In this document: positions 15,845 to 18,052 of the stretch, piece by piece
Numbering within the stretch: position 1 is the stretch's first letter
Layout: each line of letters begins with the position of its first letter
DNA from: Mayfieldus profundus
GTDB lineage: Bacteria > Actinomycetota > Thermoleophilia > Solirubrobacterales > 70-9
Length of the DNA: 18,052 bases
Direction: 5' to 3'
NCBI GenBank assembly: GCA_038040325.1
Contig: JBBPIM010000038.1
Location: 1-18,052 of the forward strand
The notes under the pieces: model-generated
Databases searched by the model: none
What the model was told of the DNA's origin: nothing
Seen by the model: the letters and a program-made list of their open reading frames with translations, nothing else
Program-made: the position numbers and the translations under genes

Positions 15845-16945
15845 CTAAGCCGGGCTCGCCGCGCGCAGTCGCTCCAGCGCTGCGGCAATCCGCTTCACTC
15901 CCTCGTCGATCCGTTCGGCGGGGACCGGGGCGAAGGAAAGCCGCAGGCTGTCCTCTCCGCCTTCCAACATGAAGTCGGGGCCGGCGATGAAGGTGGCGCC
16001 CTCCTCGGTCGCGACCCCGAGCAGCTCGGTGCTGTCGACGTCGTCGTTGAGCGTCAGCCAGAGGAAGTAGCCACCGCCAGGGACGACGAACTCGGCCTGG
16101 GGGATGTGCTCACGCAGCGCCTCCACCAGCGCATCGCGGCGGTCGCGCAGGGCGCCCTTGACGAACTCGATGTTGCTGTCGAGCGCTCCGGAGCGGCACA
16201 TCTCCCAGACGATCGACTCGGCCAGCATGTTGGGCGAGATGTAGATCTCGTTGGCGCGCTGGGCGAGGTTCGCGATCTCCTCCGCGGGCCCCGCCAGGTA
16301 TCCGACTCGGACCCCGGGGCTGACGGTCTTCGAGAAGGAGGAGGCGTGGACCACGCGCCCGGCGCCGTCCTGGGAGAGCATCGTCGGCGGCGCCTCGCCC
16401 TCGAAGGGGAGCTCGCGGTACGGGTCGTCCTCGAAGATCCAGAAGTCGTGCTCGGCGGCGAGCGCGACCAGCCGCCCACGCTTCTGCGCCGACAGCGTGC
16501 AACCGGCCGGGTTGTGGAAGTTGGGGATCACGTGGGCGAGCTTGATCGGCCCCTGCTCGAGCGCCGACTCGAGTGCGCCGACGTCGAGCCCGTCCTCCTC
16601 CAGGGGGATCGGCACCAGCTCGACGCCGAGCCTTCCGAGCAGCAGCAGGGTGCGGTCGTAGGAGGGCTGCTCGACCGCGACCCGGTCGCCCGGCTCGAGC
16701 AGGTGCTCGAACAGCATCCAGCCGGCCTCGAGCGAGCCGTTGGTGGCGATCACCTGGCCGGGCTCGATCGCATGGCGCTCGGCGATCCACTCGTTGAGCC
16801 CCAGATGCCCGGGCCCCGTCCCATAGGAGAGCGCCCGCTCCCAGTCGGACTCCAGTGCCCGTGCAGCGGCTTCTCGCACCGCTTTGACCGGCAGGATGTC
16901 GGTCGAGGGAGCGCCGCGCGCGAAACTGATCGTGTCGACGGCCAT
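15845..16945 (-). CDS. PLP-dependent aminotransferase, class I/II (2-aminoadipate/MocR-type aminotransferase family)
   Basis: A 366-aa fold-type I aminotransferase. It shows SYGTGPGHLGLNEWIAERH near the N terminus, TNGSLEAG (68-75, phosphate cup), PNFHNPAG with N145, EDDPYREL with D174 and Y176, SSFSKTVSPGVRVGY with the PLP lysine K206 and R213, and a late LRLSFA with the substrate-carboxylate arginine. The pattern matches the LysN/KAT-II/AadAT group that transfers amino groups from aromatic, branched or 2-aminoadipate substrates. The exact substrate is unknown. There is no N-terminal HTH, so it is the enzyme alone rather than a MocR regulator. The frame opens further upstream, but ATG 16945 is chosen because TATACT lies 6 nt before it and the family N terminus fits. 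Confidence 0.92.
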   Translation of the reverse strand: MAVDTISFARGAPSTDILPVKAVREAAARALESDWERALSYGTGPGHLGLNEWIAERHAIEPGQVIATNGSLEAGWMLFEHLLEPGDRVAVEQPSYDRTLLLLGRLGVELVPIPLEEDGLDVGALESALEQGPIKLAHVIPNFHNPAGCTLSAQKRGRLVALAAEHDFWIFEDDPYRELPFEGEAPPTMLSQDGAGRVVHASSFSKTVSPGVRVGYLAGPAEEIANLAQRANEIYISPNMLAESIVWEMCRSGALDSNIEFVKGALRDRRDALVEALREHIPQAEFVVPGGGYFLWLTLNDDVDSTELLGVATEEGATFIAGPDFMLEGGEDSLRLSFAPVPAERIDEGVKRIAAALERLRAASPA

Positions 16946-16951
16946 GAGCCG

Positions 16952-16975
16952 AGTATAGGAACGACTCGAAGTCGT
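16952..16975 (-). promoter_or_regulatory. Leaderless promoter with spacer palindrome, aminotransferase gene
   Basis: On the minus strand TATACT (16957 down to 16952) ends 6 nt before ATG 16945. Immediately upstream, in what would be the -10/-35 spacer, lies ACGACT-CGA-AGTCGT (16961-16975), a palindrome with perfect 6-bp arms. Its position is typical of a repressor site that blocks RNA polymerase. The regulator is unknown. Confidence 0.5.
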
Positions 16976-17026
16976 GACTCCCTGCGCACTACCCATGAAT
17001 CGAAATCGTTGACGTTCTCCCCGCGC

Positions 17027-17116
17027 GGAGGGTCGAAATCCCGAGGTGGGATGCACGACTCAGGTTCGTAGCGACCGGCCTGGCGGCCGGTTCCGGTTCG
17101 AGTCCGGCGCCCTCCA
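17027..17116 (+). tRNA. Unusual 90-nt class II tRNA-like gene (Sec-like/allo-tRNA-like fold, apparent anticodon CAG)
   Basis: The acceptor GGAGGGT (17027-17033) pairs with GCCCTCC (17109-17115), with a T-G wobble and discriminator A. The D arm ATCCC-GAGGT-GGGAT (17038-17052) has a 5-bp stem and 5-nt loop, more like tRNA-Sec than tRNA-Leu or tRNA-Ser. The anticodon arm ACGA-CTCAGGT-TCGT (17055-17069) puts U33 before CAG, a leucine anticodon, and has a mismatched or bulged A70 below. The variable arm CCGGCC-TGGC-GGCCGG is long. The T arm CCGG-TTCGAGT-CCGG has only 4 bp, giving 12 rather than the 13 acceptor-plus-T pairs of bacterial tRNA-Sec. No CCA is encoded. It could be an allo-tRNA, a divergent tRNA-Leu or a tRNA pseudogene. 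Confidence 0.6.
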
Positions 17117-17153
17117 TCGAATACTTGCTTGCTTCCAGCACCGCGCACACCCG

Positions 17154-17159
17154 TATGCT
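17154..17159 (+). promoter_or_regulatory. -10 box of the nitrilase gene (leaderless)
   Basis: TATGCT ends 6 nt before GTG 17166. A -35-like TTGCTT lies at 17129-17134 with a 19-bp spacer. No Shine-Dalgarno intervenes, so the mRNA is predicted to start at or next to the GTG. Confidence 0.55.
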
Positions 17160-17165
17160 CCGCCC

Positions 17166-18052
17166 GTGACCTCATTCGAGAGCGTGAAAGTCGCCGCGGT
17201 GCAAGCGACCCCGGTGATCCTGGACGCCGAGGCCTCGATTGAGAAGGCTGGCGTGCTTCTCCGCGAGTGCGCCGGGCAAGGGGTCCAGCTCGCCGTGTTA
17301 CCCGAGGCGTTCGTGTCGGTGTTCCCTTCCAACAGCTGGGCCAGAGGAGCTTCCGATTTCTCCGGCTGGGACGAGGTCTGGGAGCGGTTCTGGCAGAGCT
17401 CGGTCGACGTCCCGGGCCCGCTGATCGACCATCTGCTGGACGTTTGCCGCGAGACCGACATTCACTGCGCGATCGGAGTAAACGAGCGCGAGTCGGAGCG
17501 TCCCGGGACCATCTACAACACGCTGCTCCTGCTCGGGCCCGAGGGGTTACTTCACAAGCACCGCAAGCTGATGCCCACGCACCAGGAGAAGCTCTTCTAC
17601 GGGATCGGCCCCGGCGACGACCTCGGCGTGACCGAGACACCGTTCGGGCGAGTCGGGGGACTGCTTTGCTGGGAGAACCGCATGCCCTTGGCTCGCTACT
17701 CCGTCTACAAGGGCGGGCCGCAGATTTGGATCGCCCCCACGGGCGACGACTCCGACGGCTGGTTGGCGTCGATGCGCCATATCGCGATCGAGTCGGGCGC
17801 CTTCGTTGTCTCGGTCCCGCAGTACATACCCCGCTCCGCCTTCCCGGACGACTTCCCCGTGCCCCTCCCCGATGGCAAGGAGCTGTTCGGCAACGGTGGG
17901 GCGGCGATCGTCGAGCCCGACGGGGGCGATCTGATCGCCGGGCCGCTGTACGGCGAGGAGGGCATGGTCACGGCTCAATGCGACCTTCGGGTCGGCTTGC
18001 ACGCGAAGCGCTGGTTCGATGTCGTCGGTCACTACAGCCGCGAGGATGTTCT
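17166..18052 (+). CDS. Nitrilase (carbon-nitrogen hydrolase family), 3' end outside the window
   Basis: 295 complete codons are present without a stop. The nitrilase triad is visible: E47 in LPEAF, K134 in HKHRKLMPT and C168 in LLCWEN, with E141 in HQEKL as the second glutamate. After the cysteine come NRMPLARYSVYKGGPQIW and a later GNGGAAIVEPDGG strand. The spacing and the LLCWEN motif fit true nitrilases and cyanide-degrading branch enzymes, which hydrolyse R-CN to the acid and ammonia, rather than amidase or NAD-synthetase domains. The true substrate is not readable from sequence. The cytosolic enzyme would form spiral oligomers. GTG 17166 is supported by the 6-nt-spaced -10. About 20-60 residues are missing at the C terminus by family comparison. 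Confidence 0.93.
   Translation, partial: MTSFESVKVAAVQATPVILDAEASIEKAGVLLRECAGQGVQLAVLPEAFVSVFPSNSWARGASDFSGWDEVWERFWQSSVDVPGPLIDHLLDVCRETDIHCAIGVNERESERPGTIYNTLLLLGPEGLLHKHRKLMPTHQEKLFYGIGPGDDLGVTETPFGRVGGLLCWENRMPLARYSVYKGGPQIWIAPTGDDSDGWLASMRHIAIESGAFVVSVPQYIPRSAFPDDFPVPLPDGKELFGNGGAAIVEPDGGDLIAGPLYGEEGMVTAQCDLRVGLHAKRWFDVVGHYSREDV

Noticed and set aside
17027..17116. Reading the tRNA-like gene as an ordinary selenocysteine tRNA (anticodon UCA).
   Set aside because: TCA is present in the loop, but it would lack U33 and sit off-centre. A 7-nt loop gives CAG. The acceptor-plus-T branch is 12, not 13, pairs and no sel genes are in the window.

Overview
The window is GC-rich and gene-dense, with tight operons, frequent GTG and TTG starts and very short intergenic gaps. 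Together with a secreted RTX-repeat protein carrying a DxDxDG-like loop and several apparently leaderless promoters, this suggests an actinobacterium, quite possibly of the Thermoleophilia/Solirubrobacterales type. That placement is inference from style, not a database match.

Layout, left to right. (1) 1-606: the end of an ArsR-type regulator overlaps an SRPBCC (AHSA1-like) gene, closed by a strong hairpin. (2) 718-3784: a 37-bp exact direct repeat of the anticodon-loop-to-acceptor part of tRNA-Phe(GAA) lies 3,030 bp from the intact tRNA. The ~3 kb between the copies carries one large gene with a Wzz-like part joined to a GT-C-like membrane part, plus a frameshifted fragment resembling a family 2 glycosyltransferase. 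This looks like a small, integrase-less island or a decayed remnant with surface-polysaccharide cargo. (3) 3849-6580: a secreted or anchored GH15-like glycoside hydrolase is translationally coupled to a lipoprotein. (4) 11269 down to 6591 (minus strand): a dihydropteroate synthase-family gene, a DEAD/DEAH helicase with a C-terminal zinc cluster (MrfA/Hrq1 type), a LOG-family protein and an aldo/keto reductase form one probable transcription unit. (5) 11290-12102: a HAD-IIB phosphatase diverges from the DHPS gene over a 20-bp palindromic promoter region. (6) 13231 down to 12099 (minus): a short-chain dehydrogenase is coupled to a stand-alone Rieske protein. (7) 13285-15423 (plus): a DtxR/MntR-family metalloregulator, an RTX-repeat secreted protein and a SnoaL/NTF2-like protein. 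(8) 15502-16945 (minus): a 72-aa helical protein with a perfect Shine-Dalgarno and a PLP aminotransferase with a palindrome in its promoter. (9) 17027-17116: an odd 90-nt class II tRNA-like gene with a tRNA-Sec-like D arm, long variable arm and apparent CAG anticodon, followed by a nitrilase that runs off the end.

The points most worth a second look are the tRNA-Phe repeat and its cargo, the Sec-like/allo-tRNA-like gene with a leucine anticodon, and a promoter pattern in which TAnnnT sits 6-8 nt before the start codon at six genes. At two places, plus- and minus-strand -10 elements overlap to form compact bidirectional promoters.
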